DNA of 12,426 bases, from the NCBI GenBank assembly GCA_023429985.1, contig JAEZCV010000217.1, positions 1 through 12,426 on the forward strand. Reading direction: 5' to 3'. The notes under the pieces are model-generated. The model searched no databases and was not told where the DNA came from. It worked only from the letters and a program-made list of their open reading frames with translations. Each line of letters begins with the position of its first letter. Position 1 is the stretch's first letter. The stretch is from Bacteroidota bacterium. Its GTDB lineage: Bacteria > Bacteroidota > Bacteroidia > Chitinophagales > Chitinophagaceae. Positions 7,623 through 12,426 of this stretch are shown here, one piece after another. Both the position numbers and the translations under genes were made by a program.

Positions 7623-8309
7623 CTACCAACGCATTTTAGCAATTAGCCTGAAGCCTGCATAGATCATGGTCATAAGAATGGCATAGCAAATGATCATTGC
7701 CCAGTCGAAACGATTTCGAATGGGATGCATCATCAAATAAATGATATCCTGGAAAAGGGCAAAAGGATTGGTGATCACATCCCAGCTATTATAGCGCAGG
7801 TAGCGACCAACATAAACGCCAAATGCGTTGAGTAACATGATGGCAAATACAAAAATGTTCTCATTCCCTGCCTGGAACTTTGCACACATAACTTTCTCCA
7901 TTTGCCGCACAGATAGAACCCCCAGCATAATTCCATTCCAAACAAATGAAACCAGTAAGGCAAGATCGTACCACAATGGCAAGGGCGCACGCTCCTGTAA
8001 ATGAAACAGGTCGGTAATGATGTAAAAACTGTTGGGAATAAAAAGCAGCCATACAAGAAATAGAAAAACAAATCTCAGGTTGTTCTCAATATGCTGCGGC
8101 TTACTTATAATATATCCGGAAATAACATAAGGAACACAGGCTAAAAATAGATTCCAGTTCAACCAGGCAAACATGAGCGATCCTGAATAAATGATCCGTG
8201 CTGCGGTTAATAATACACTGAAGCCACATGATAACACCAGCAACCTGTGTATTTCCGAACGATGAAGGAAATGCCTGCGATATGCGGGAAGTATAACTGC
8301 TTTAAACAT
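7623..8309 (-). CDS. DUF1361 family integral membrane protein
   Basis: A 228-residue membrane protein with about six hydrophobic segments. It shows the hallmarks I associate with DUF1361: NWNLFLACVP (residues 51-60), LFIPNSFYIITDLFHL (89-104), WYDLALL (113-119) and a following Gly-rich helix ending GVLS. The function of the family is not established. The ATG at 8309 overlaps the stop of the upstream lipid kinase gene in the sequence ATGTTTAA, which indicates translational coupling and shared transcription. It is the last gene of the minus-strand block and ends 26 bases before the bidirectional terminator. The pairing with a lipid kinase suggests an envelope or membrane-lipid role; that is inference from position only. 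Confidence 0.85.
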   Translation of the reverse strand: MFKAVILPAYRRHFLHRSEIHRLLVLSCGFSVLLTAARIIYSGSLMFAWLNWNLFLACVPYVISGYIISKPQHIENNLRFVFLFLVWLLFIPNSFYIITDLFHLQERAPLPLWYDLALLVSFVWNGIMLGVLSVRQMEKVMCAKFQAGNENIFVFAIMLLNAFGVYVGRYLRYNSWDVITNPFALFQDIIYLMMHPIRNRFDWAMIICYAILMTMIYAGFRLIAKMRW

Positions 8310-8718
8310 AATTAATGATTTTAGGAATGAAGATGATGCAGCCGGAAATGAAAGCTGCCATTGCTGAAATTAAAACACCCCCTGCTGCAAGATCTTTTAC
8401 AACTTTTACACCTGGGTGAAGGCCGGGGGAAAGATGATCCATTACTTTTTCGATCGCCGTATTGAATATTTCAGCAACCAGCACCATAGATATTAATACG
8501 ATCATCAACAAAAACTCAATTGCACTTATTTTGAATAGAAACCCGAGGGCCACAACAACTATGCTGCTGGCTAGATGAATGCGTGCATTGGTTTCATTTA
8601 AAAACATAAATACAATACCTTCCCAGGCATACTTAAAACTTCGCTTTCGTGCCTGTAATCCCCCGGAGGGAAGTTGAACCATTTTTGATTTCATTTTATT
8701 TTGTTTAGAATTTACCAT
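8302..8718 (-). CDS. dgkA: Diacylglycerol kinase-type lipid kinase (DgkA/undecaprenol kinase family)
   Basis: A small membrane kinase of 138 residues with three hydrophobic helices. Family residues are present: NETNARIH (41-48), EIFNTAIE (83-90, with the two catalytic-type Glu), KVMDHLSP (91-98) and KVVKDLAAGGVL (105-116). Members phosphorylate diacylglycerol in many proteobacteria, while Gram-positive relatives phosphorylate undecaprenol; which substrate is used here cannot be told. I chose ATG at 8718. It gives a normal length, begins shortly before the RSFKYAWEG segment, and overlaps a stop codon of a possible upstream small gene (ATGGTAA). An in-frame extension to 8808 adds a Cys-rich unrelated stretch and is unlikely. 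Met codons at 8694 and 8682 are alternative starts. The stop overlaps the ATG of the DUF1361 gene. Confidence 0.9.
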   Translation of the reverse strand: MVNSKQNKMKSKMVQLPSGGLQARKRSFKYAWEGIVFMFLNETNARIHLASSIVVVALGFLFKISAIEFLLMIVLISMVLVAEIFNTAIEKVMDHLSPGLHPGVKVVKDLAAGGVLISAMAAFISGCIIFIPKIINYV

Positions 8719-8878
8719 CTGATCTTTTTTGAAAAATGCATGATCATTGCAATAAATGCAAGCGGAAAAACAAGTGCGCAGGCAAAATGGGAATGGCAGT
8801 AGCGCCACTCAGGAAAAGCATGATGATGAAAAACAGCATGTTCCTTCTATATGTGCGGAGATATTTAGTTGTTTTCAT
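8712..8878 (-). pseudogene. Possible small membrane protein gene with a frame break upstream of dgkA
   Basis: From ATG at 8878 the minus strand reads a basic N-terminus (MKTTKYLRTYRRN) and a hydrophobic helix (MLFFIIMLFLSGATAIP), then stops at TGA (8744-8746) after 44 residues. A second frame over the last part gives another hydrophobic segment with a basic tail (ALVFPLAFIAMIMHFSKKIRW) and ends at TAA 8712-8714. That stop overlaps the dgkA start in ATGGTAA, just as dgkA overlaps the next gene. Together the frames would give a two-helix protein of about 55 residues. Either a one-base frame break (mutation or sequencing error) separates them, or only the 44-residue reading is real. The second segment faintly recalls DUF2798, which is speculative. 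No recognised function. Confidence 0.3.
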
Positions 8879-8897
8879 TTTTATTTATTTTAAAAGC

Positions 8898-8914
8898 ACT
8901 TTGTATTTCAAAGT
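8898..8914. promoter_or_regulatory. Inverted repeat ACTTTG-N5-CAAAGT, candidate operator
   Basis: A perfect 6-bp inverted repeat with a 5-bp spacer lies in the 52-base gap between the HTH_34 regulator gene (stop at 8931) and the small open frame starting at 8878. The position, just upstream of a possible new transcription unit and beside a dimeric-type winged-helix regulator, would suit an operator. A short mRNA hairpin is the alternative. In AT-rich sequence such a repeat can also arise by chance, so the call is tentative. Confidence 0.25.
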
Positions 8915-8930
8915 ATAAAGGCAAAAAAAA

Positions 8931-9236
8931 TCATTTCATTCCTTTGATCATTTTCTCCAGTGCAGCTATGTGTTCGGAAAAGGCTTTCTCTCCCAATTTG
9001 GTAACCGCATAAGTTGTATTGGTTTTACGGCCAACAAAACCTTTATGCACTTTAAGAAAACCCTCCTGCTCCAGCGTATTTAAATGCGTAGCCAGGTTAC
9101 CATCGGTAACTTCCAGCATTTGTTTCAGGTCGTTAAAGCTGATCTCTTCATTCACCATCAATATACTCATGGCACCCAAACGGATGCGGTTATCGAAGAT
9201 CTTGTTCAGTCCAGATATGGGATTCTTTGCTGCCAT
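8931..9236 (-). CDS. Winged-helix transcriptional regulator (HTH_34/ArsR-like)
   Basis: A compact 101-residue winged-helix protein. The recognition-helix region is NDLKQMLEVTDGNLATHLNTLEQEG in two adjoining pieces (residues about 35-59). It is followed by the wing FVGRKTNTTYAVTKLGEKAF (about 67-86) and a short C-terminal helix. This pattern is characteristic of the HTH_34 domain family common in Bacteroidota, Archaea and others. No metal-binding cysteines are visible, so the signal is unlikely to be a thiol-bound metal. The ATG at 9236 shares one base with the stop of the upstream membrane protein (TAATG), indicating translational coupling. Likely targets are its own operon or the membrane protein encoded with it; that is inference. 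The inverted repeat at 8898-8914 is a candidate site. Confidence 0.9.
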   Translation of the reverse strand: MAAKNPISGLNKIFDNRIRLGAMSILMVNEEISFNDLKQMLEVTDGNLATHLNTLEQEGFLKVHKGFVGRKTNTTYAVTKLGEKAFSEHIAALEKMIKGMK

Positions 9237-9874
9237 TATTTACCCGTTGATCTTTCGTATTTCCACCACATAATAAAACCATATAAAATGTGCAATACAC
9301 CAAATCCAATGGCCCAGAAAAACAATCCTGCATGAAGGAATTGGGTACAGGCAAGTCCGAGTATTACTTCACAAATTCCCAGGTATCTTATTTCGCTTAA
9401 AGTATACTTGCTTGCATTAACCAGTGCCAGACCATAAAAAACCAGGCTTGCCGGTGCAACAAAACGCCATTCGTTATGCTGTAGCATGGCAATTATAAAC
9501 AAACCACCGGCAACAAGAGGAATGATTATATTGAGAGCCAGCATTTTTGAAGTGTGGTTCCAGAGAGGAACCTTATCCCTACCGGCTCGCTTCCAGGTAA
9601 AATAAAAAGCCGATAAAATTGCAAGTACTAACACTCCGGCTGCCAGCAGAAAAAGCTTGTCCTGCAAAAAATCCAGCCCCATCTTCCTGCTACCATAGCG
9701 CTGATAAGTTCCACTGTAGTCTTCCAGCCAGTTGTTTGCAAAATATGCACCCACGAGTGCCCAGAAGCCGGCAGCAATGCCACTTAACCCGCTCAGGGAA
9801 ATGAAACGGGAAGAACGTTGCATCATATTCCGGATATCAGCTAATGTATCCAGGTGTTTATTTTCAGTGACCAT
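9236..9874 (-). CDS. Six-helix membrane protein coupled to the HTH_34 regulator
   Basis: A 212-residue membrane protein of no family I can name. A polar N-terminus with a short possible helix (LADIRNMMQRSSRF, about 11-24) precedes about six hydrophobic segments near residues 27-45, 74-93, 111-130, 138-152, 164-180 and 182-203. Loops are short, and no catalytic motif, cofactor site or signal sequence is seen. I chose ATG at 9874. An in-frame TTG at 9895 lies inside the predicted promoter box and is therefore unlikely. The gene overlaps the regulator start by one base, so the two form a tight pair. A membrane protein encoded just before a small winged-helix regulator may be its target or its sensor; the sequence does not say which. 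Confidence 0.8.
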   Translation of the reverse strand: MVTENKHLDTLADIRNMMQRSSRFISLSGLSGIAAGFWALVGAYFANNWLEDYSGTYQRYGSRKMGLDFLQDKLFLLAAGVLVLAILSAFYFTWKRAGRDKVPLWNHTSKMLALNIIIPLVAGGLFIIAMLQHNEWRFVAPASLVFYGLALVNASKYTLSEIRYLGICEVILGLACTQFLHAGLFFWAIGFGVLHILYGFIMWWKYERSTGK

Positions 9875-9892
9875 AAAAAGCGCTTTGGGATA

Positions 9893-9922
9893 CAAAGTAA
9901 CAATAAGATTTTATTATTTCAA
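9893..9922 (-). promoter_or_regulatory. Putative Bacteroidota-type promoter of the membrane protein/regulator pair
   Basis: On the minus strand TTG (9920-9922) is followed after 19 bases by TTACTTTG (9893-9900), which matches TAnnTTTG with one mismatch. Transcription would start near 9886, about 12 bases before the ATG at 9874. It may drive the whole minus-strand block down to the terminator at 7569-7597. Confidence 0.45.
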
Positions 9923-9949
9923 AAAGATTCTCTGCATGTTACCCGGTTT

Positions 9950-11125
9950 CTAATCAATAGAAGATAAAATAATATCTGCCGCCCACCTTATCTCTTCTTC
10001 ACTGATAGTTAGTGGTGGAGCGATCCTGAGACAACCGGCTTCAAATAAGAACCAATCGGTTATCAGACCTTTTTCAATACATCGGTCAATTATTTTTTTA
10101 CAGGTGGCCGCATCACCAAAATCTACTGCCATCCATAATCCAAAGCTTCTTACCGAAAGAATTTCAGGATGAACCAGCAATTGTTTAAATAAAACCGACT
10201 TACGCTCAACTTCATTTATTATTTTTTCATGCAGCAATACTTCCATGGCGGCAATACCGGCAGCACAACTTAGAGGGTGACCTCCAAAAGTGGTGATATG
10301 TCCCAGTACAGGATGATCGGTAAGCGATTGCATCATTTCATGCGAAGCAATAAAAGCTCCCAATGGCATTCCGCCACCCAAAGCTTTGCCCAGCAATAAG
10401 ATATCAGGAACTATTCCAAAATGTTCAAAGCCCCATAATTTTCCGGTTCTTCCAAAACCAGCCTGTATCTCGTCAAAAACCAGCAGTACGCCATGCTCCC
10501 GGCATTTCTTCTCCAGTGCTTTCAACCATTCTAACTGCGGTGCAATTATGCCGGCTTCTGCCTGTATGGTTTCCAGTATCACACAGGCTGTTTGCTCGTT
10601 GATCAATTCAAGTTCATCAACATTATTATAGTGTAAATGATCGATGCCCGGCAATAAGGGACGGTATGCATTTCTCCAGTATTCCGAACCTATTATACTT
10701 AATGCACCCTGGGTTGATCCATGATAGGAATTATGAAAGGCAACAATGCCTGTTCTGCCAGTGTATCGCTTAGCAAGTTTCATGGCACCTTCCACAGCTT
10801 CAGCCCCCGAGTTGGTGAAGTAAACTGTATTTAGTGAATGAGGAAGGTGTTTGGTTAACAAAGTTGCATAGGTAACCTGTGGCGATTGTACAAATTCGCC
10901 ATATACCATTACGTGCAGGTATTGGTCAACCTGGTTTTTAATGGCCTGAACCACCTTCGGGTGACGATGACCGGTATTAGCCACACTGATACCCCCAATG
11001 AGGTCGAGGTATTTTTTGCCCGAAACATCAAAGAGCCAGCAACCTTCGGCTTTTATAATTTCCAATGCCAACGGTGCCTGTGATGTTTGGGCTACATGAG
11101 AAAGAAAAAGCTGTCTCAGGTTCAT
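9950..11125 (-). CDS. Class III PLP-dependent aminotransferase (acetylornithine/ornithine aminotransferase-like)
   Basis: A soluble 391-residue fold-type I enzyme. Landmarks in order: GGISVANTGHRHPKV (residues 44-58), TNSGAEAVE (104-112, phosphate binding), HNSYHG (131-136, ring stacking), LLVFDEIQAGFGRTG (214-228, with Asp218 against the pyridine nitrogen), LLLGKALGGGMPLGAF (243-258, Schiff-base Lys247) and TTFGGHP (278-284). Near the end LRIAPPL (366-372) supplies a conserved Arg. The subgroup includes ArgD, RocD, GABA and other omega-aminotransferases; no nearby arginine or lysine pathway genes help to choose. All catalytic residues are intact and the length is typical. The ATG at 11125 begins directly before the first conserved strand. 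A TAnnTTTG-like box (TATTTTCG) lies only a few bases before it, suggesting a very short leader. The gene is divergent from the carbonic anhydrase gene. Confidence 0.9.
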   Translation of the reverse strand: MNLRQLFLSHVAQTSQAPLALEIIKAEGCWLFDVSGKKYLDLIGGISVANTGHRHPKVVQAIKNQVDQYLHVMVYGEFVQSPQVTYATLLTKHLPHSLNTVYFTNSGAEAVEGAMKLAKRYTGRTGIVAFHNSYHGSTQGALSIIGSEYWRNAYRPLLPGIDHLHYNNVDELELINEQTACVILETIQAEAGIIAPQLEWLKALEKKCREHGVLLVFDEIQAGFGRTGKLWGFEHFGIVPDILLLGKALGGGMPLGAFIASHEMMQSLTDHPVLGHITTFGGHPLSCAAGIAAMEVLLHEKIINEVERKSVLFKQLLVHPEILSVRSFGLWMAVDFGDAATCKKIIDRCIEKGLITDWFLFEAGCLRIAPPLTISEEEIRWAADIILSSID

Positions 11126-11187
11126 GCAACGAAAATAAATTTAGTTTTGGTGAGGTGCAGAAATATTACTGCAATAAATACGAAACT

Positions 11188-11195
11188 TAATTTTG
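11188..11195 (+). promoter_or_regulatory. TAnnTTTG box upstream of the carbonic anhydrase gene
   Basis: TAATTTTG is a perfect match to the -7 box and lies 16 bases before the ATG at 11212. No clear TTG occurs at the expected upstream spacing. It sits in the 86-base intergenic region between the divergent aminotransferase and carbonic anhydrase genes, and probably drives the plus-strand run that follows. Confidence 0.4.
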
Positions 11196-11211
11196 CAACA
11201 TAAAATTGATT

Positions 11212-11751
11212 ATGGCTTTAGTATTACCTGTTGAAGATCATCACCCGGTATGGGGCGAAAAATGTTTTATTGCACCCAATGCCACAATTGTGGGCGATGT
11301 TATAATGGGAAATGAATGCAGCGTATGGTTCAATACCGTTGTTCGAGGTGATGTGAACAGCATACGTATTGGGAATAAAGTTAACATACAGGACGGCGCT
11401 GTTATTCATTGCACGTTCAAAAGAACAAGATCAATTATTGGCAACAATGTTTCCATTGGCCACAATGCAATTATTCACGGATGCACCATACATGACAATG
11501 TTTTAATAGGCATGGGCGCTATTGTTATGGACAATGCTGTTGTTCACCGCAATACCATAATTGCTGCAGGCGCAGTAGTTCTGGAAGGAACCATTTGTGA
11601 CCCGGCCTCGATCTATGCGGGTGTGCCAGCAAAAAAAGTTAAGGAAATTTCACCCGAAAAGATTGAGGGTGAGATAGATAGGATCGCGAATAACTATGTG
11701 AAATATGCCAGCTGGTTCGATTCTTCAAATGAAGCAGGCAAACAGTTTTGA
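11212..11751 (+). CDS. Gamma-class carbonic anhydrase-like hexapeptide-repeat protein
   Basis: A 179-residue left-handed beta-helix protein. Hexapeptide repeats run from about residue 15 to 140 (for example IVGDVIMG, VSIGHN, VLIGMGAIVMDNA), followed by a C-terminal helix. The three metal-binding His of the gamma-CA family are His66 (DGAVIHC), His84 (SIGHN) and His89 (NAIIHG). The VVRGD (43-47) and NIQDG (58-62) motifs also match. The protein should form a trimer with metal bound between subunits. Many members of this YrdA/PaaY/CaiE-like branch have weak or unproven CO2 hydration activity and lack the acidic loop of the archaeal Cam enzyme, as this one appears to. I chose ATG at 11212 over TTG at 11206 because the box at 11188-11195 and the usual N-terminus fit better. 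A small lipoprotein gene follows after 38 bases. Confidence 0.9.
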   Translation: MALVLPVEDHHPVWGEKCFIAPNATIVGDVIMGNECSVWFNTVVRGDVNSIRIGNKVNIQDGAVIHCTFKRTRSIIGNNVSIGHNAIIHGCTIHDNVLIGMGAIVMDNAVVHRNTIIAAGAVVLEGTICDPASIYAGVPAKKVKEISPEKIEGEIDRIANNYVKYASWFDSSNEAGKQF

Positions 11752-11789
11752 TACTGAATAAATCCTGTTATCTTTATTCAAACCAAATT

Positions 11790-11957
11790 ATGAAAACTGC
11801 TCGTTTTGCTTTGATAATATTTTCCTTTGGACTAATGCTTTCATCCTGCAGCCTGTTTAACAAAAACAAATATGGTTGTGGTGATAATGGTAAAAATGTG
11901 GGTGCCGAAAAGATACTTGACGGAGCTCCGAAAAAATCACCCAAGTTCAAGATCTAA
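11790..11957 (+). CDS. Small lipoprotein, 55 residues
   Basis: The N-terminus is a classic lipoprotein signal: MKTAR, then the hydrophobic stretch FALIIFSFGLM and lipobox LSSC with Cys20. The mature peptide is only 36 residues (SLFNKNKYGCGDNGKNVGAEK... ) and ends in a Lys-rich segment, KKSPKFKI. An in-frame ATG lies upstream at 11748, but the added 14 residues would disrupt the signal sequence, so 11790 is the start. A second Cys at residue 31 sits in YGCGDNGKNVGAEKIL, a segment I believe recurs in tiny Bacteroidota lipoproteins. No function is known to me. It probably shares a transcript with the carbonic anhydrase gene 38 bases upstream. Confidence 0.75.
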   Translation: MKTARFALIIFSFGLMLSSCSLFNKNKYGCGDNGKNVGAEKILDGAPKKSPKFKI

Positions 11958-12039
11958 CAATTGCATAATGCAGCAAACATAGAAGCTTTAATGTCTTGAA
12001 GATAGTTTTACAGGACATTTAAATTATAATTCGTTTGCT

Positions 12040-12360
12040 ATGAACCTTACCCTTAGAACAACATTAGGCTGTACCGAAGCCGTTATTGATGGTGATGGCG
12101 GTTTGAAACGCTTTTACCAGATCGCAGCAATTCTTACCGATCACCTGCAGGTTATTTTTACCGAAAAAGAAGATGATTTTGATGCTATCAGCTGGAACTT
12201 CCGGCATGGCCATCACGACCTCACCCTGCAGTACAGTATTTACAATGGTATTTCCATGTTTCCCACCAAAACCCGCGAAGCAAAAAAGCGCGATAACAAA
12301 GCAGTGGTTGAACTTGCGGATGCATTGCATGAGAGGCTGGGGAAGGTGAGTAGTGAGTAG
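12040..12360 (+). CDS. Hypothetical protein, 106 residues
   Basis: I do not recognise this family. It is a small soluble protein with no signal peptide and mixed alpha/beta composition. It has a Thr-rich first strand (MNLTLRTTLGC), an amphipathic helix near residues 20-35, acidic EKEDDFDAISWNF (42-54), then HGHHDLTLQYSIYNGISMFP (56-75) and a charged C-terminal helix. The cluster His56-Gly-His58-His59 could bind a metal, but this is a guess. The start ATG lies 82 bases after the lipoprotein stop. The last codons and the stop lie inside a 7-bp tandem array, so the residues VSSE are repeat-encoded and the native C-terminus may have differed. Confidence 0.65.
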   Translation: MNLTLRTTLGCTEAVIDGDGGLKRFYQIAAILTDHLQVIFTEKEDDFDAISWNFRHGHHDLTLQYSIYNGISMFPTKTREAKKRDNKAVVELADALHERLGKVSSE

Positions 12361-12373
12361 TGAGTAGTGAGTA
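12346..12373. repeat. 7-bp tandem array, four copies of GTGAGTA
   Basis: Four perfect consecutive heptamers. On the plus strand every reading frame through the array meets TGA or TAG, while the complementary strand is open in all frames and would encode a cyclic YSLLTTH pattern. It overlaps the 3' end of the 106-residue gene and supplies its stop codon. The remaining bases to 12426 show no gene or clear signal. Confidence 0.75.
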
Positions 12374-12426
12374 TTGCTAGTCTTTTGTAATAATATATGC
12401 TTCTGTAACAAGCTACTGCTTAACTT

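Noticed and set aside
8719..8808. In-frame extension of dgkA to 8808
   Set aside because: The added residues are unlike DgkA N-termini, and the ATG at 8718 has an overlap with an upstream stop that fits coupling.
8736..8918. Plus-strand open frame with a Cys/Lys-rich start (MHDHCNKCKRKNKC)
   Set aside because: It overlaps the better-supported minus-strand small gene and the dgkA promoter side, its second half is a chance hydrophobic run in AT-rich sequence, and no neighbour on this strand supports it.
9875..9895. TTG start for the six-helix membrane protein
   Set aside because: The codon lies within the predicted -7 box; ATG at 9874 is better placed.
12064..12411. Minus-strand open frame of 115 codons starting near the heptad array
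   Set aside because: It is antisense to the 106-residue gene, and its N-terminus is largely the repeat-encoded SLLTTH pattern.

Overview
The window looks like chromosomal backbone of a member of the Bacteroidota, probably a Chitinophagales- or Sphingobacteriales-like lineage. Several things point this way: moderate-to-low GC, promoter-like boxes of the TAnnTTTG type, little visible Shine-Dalgarno sequence, frequent TTG or GTG starts, and gene types typical of that phylum. These types include the TolB-like/outer-membrane-barrel fusion, the HTH_34 regulator paired with a membrane protein, DUF1361, and a tiny lipoprotein. I see no rRNA, tRNA, CRISPR array, insertion sequence or phage gene. The lineage is inferred from these traits and was not tested by any search.

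Layout. Bases 1-163 hold no gene, only a GC-rich hairpin and an 8-bp tandem array. A ribosome-rescue hydrolase (arfB, minus) follows, then a di-haem cytochrome c peroxidase-like lipoprotein (plus) and a Wzx/MATE-type flippase (plus). The flippase stop codon abuts, with no spacer, the stop codon of a convergent glyoxalase II-like metallo-hydrolase (minus). A 1143-residue envelope protein (plus) dominates the centre: a degenerate gluzincin-like N-terminus, a TolB-like propeller and an Omp85-like barrel. A bidirectional terminator separates it from a long minus-strand block. In order of transcription, that block is a six-helix membrane protein, an HTH_34 regulator, a probably frameshifted small membrane gene, a diacylglycerol/undecaprenol kinase and a DUF1361 protein. 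Next come a class III aminotransferase (minus) and, divergent from it, a plus-strand run of gamma carbonic anhydrase, small lipoprotein and an unrecognised 106-residue protein. The last of these ends inside a 7-bp tandem array.

How the genes relate. Much of the window concerns the cell envelope: flippase, outer-membrane fusion protein, lipid kinase, DUF1361 and two lipoproteins. The rest is housekeeping metabolism and ribosome rescue. Stop/start overlaps (TAATG, ATGTTTAA and a possible ATGGTAA) suggest translational coupling in the minus-strand block. I do not see a clear defence system or mobile system. The two most interesting items are the three-part outer-membrane protein with its apparently inactivated peptidase-like domain, and the broken small gene upstream of the lipid kinase.
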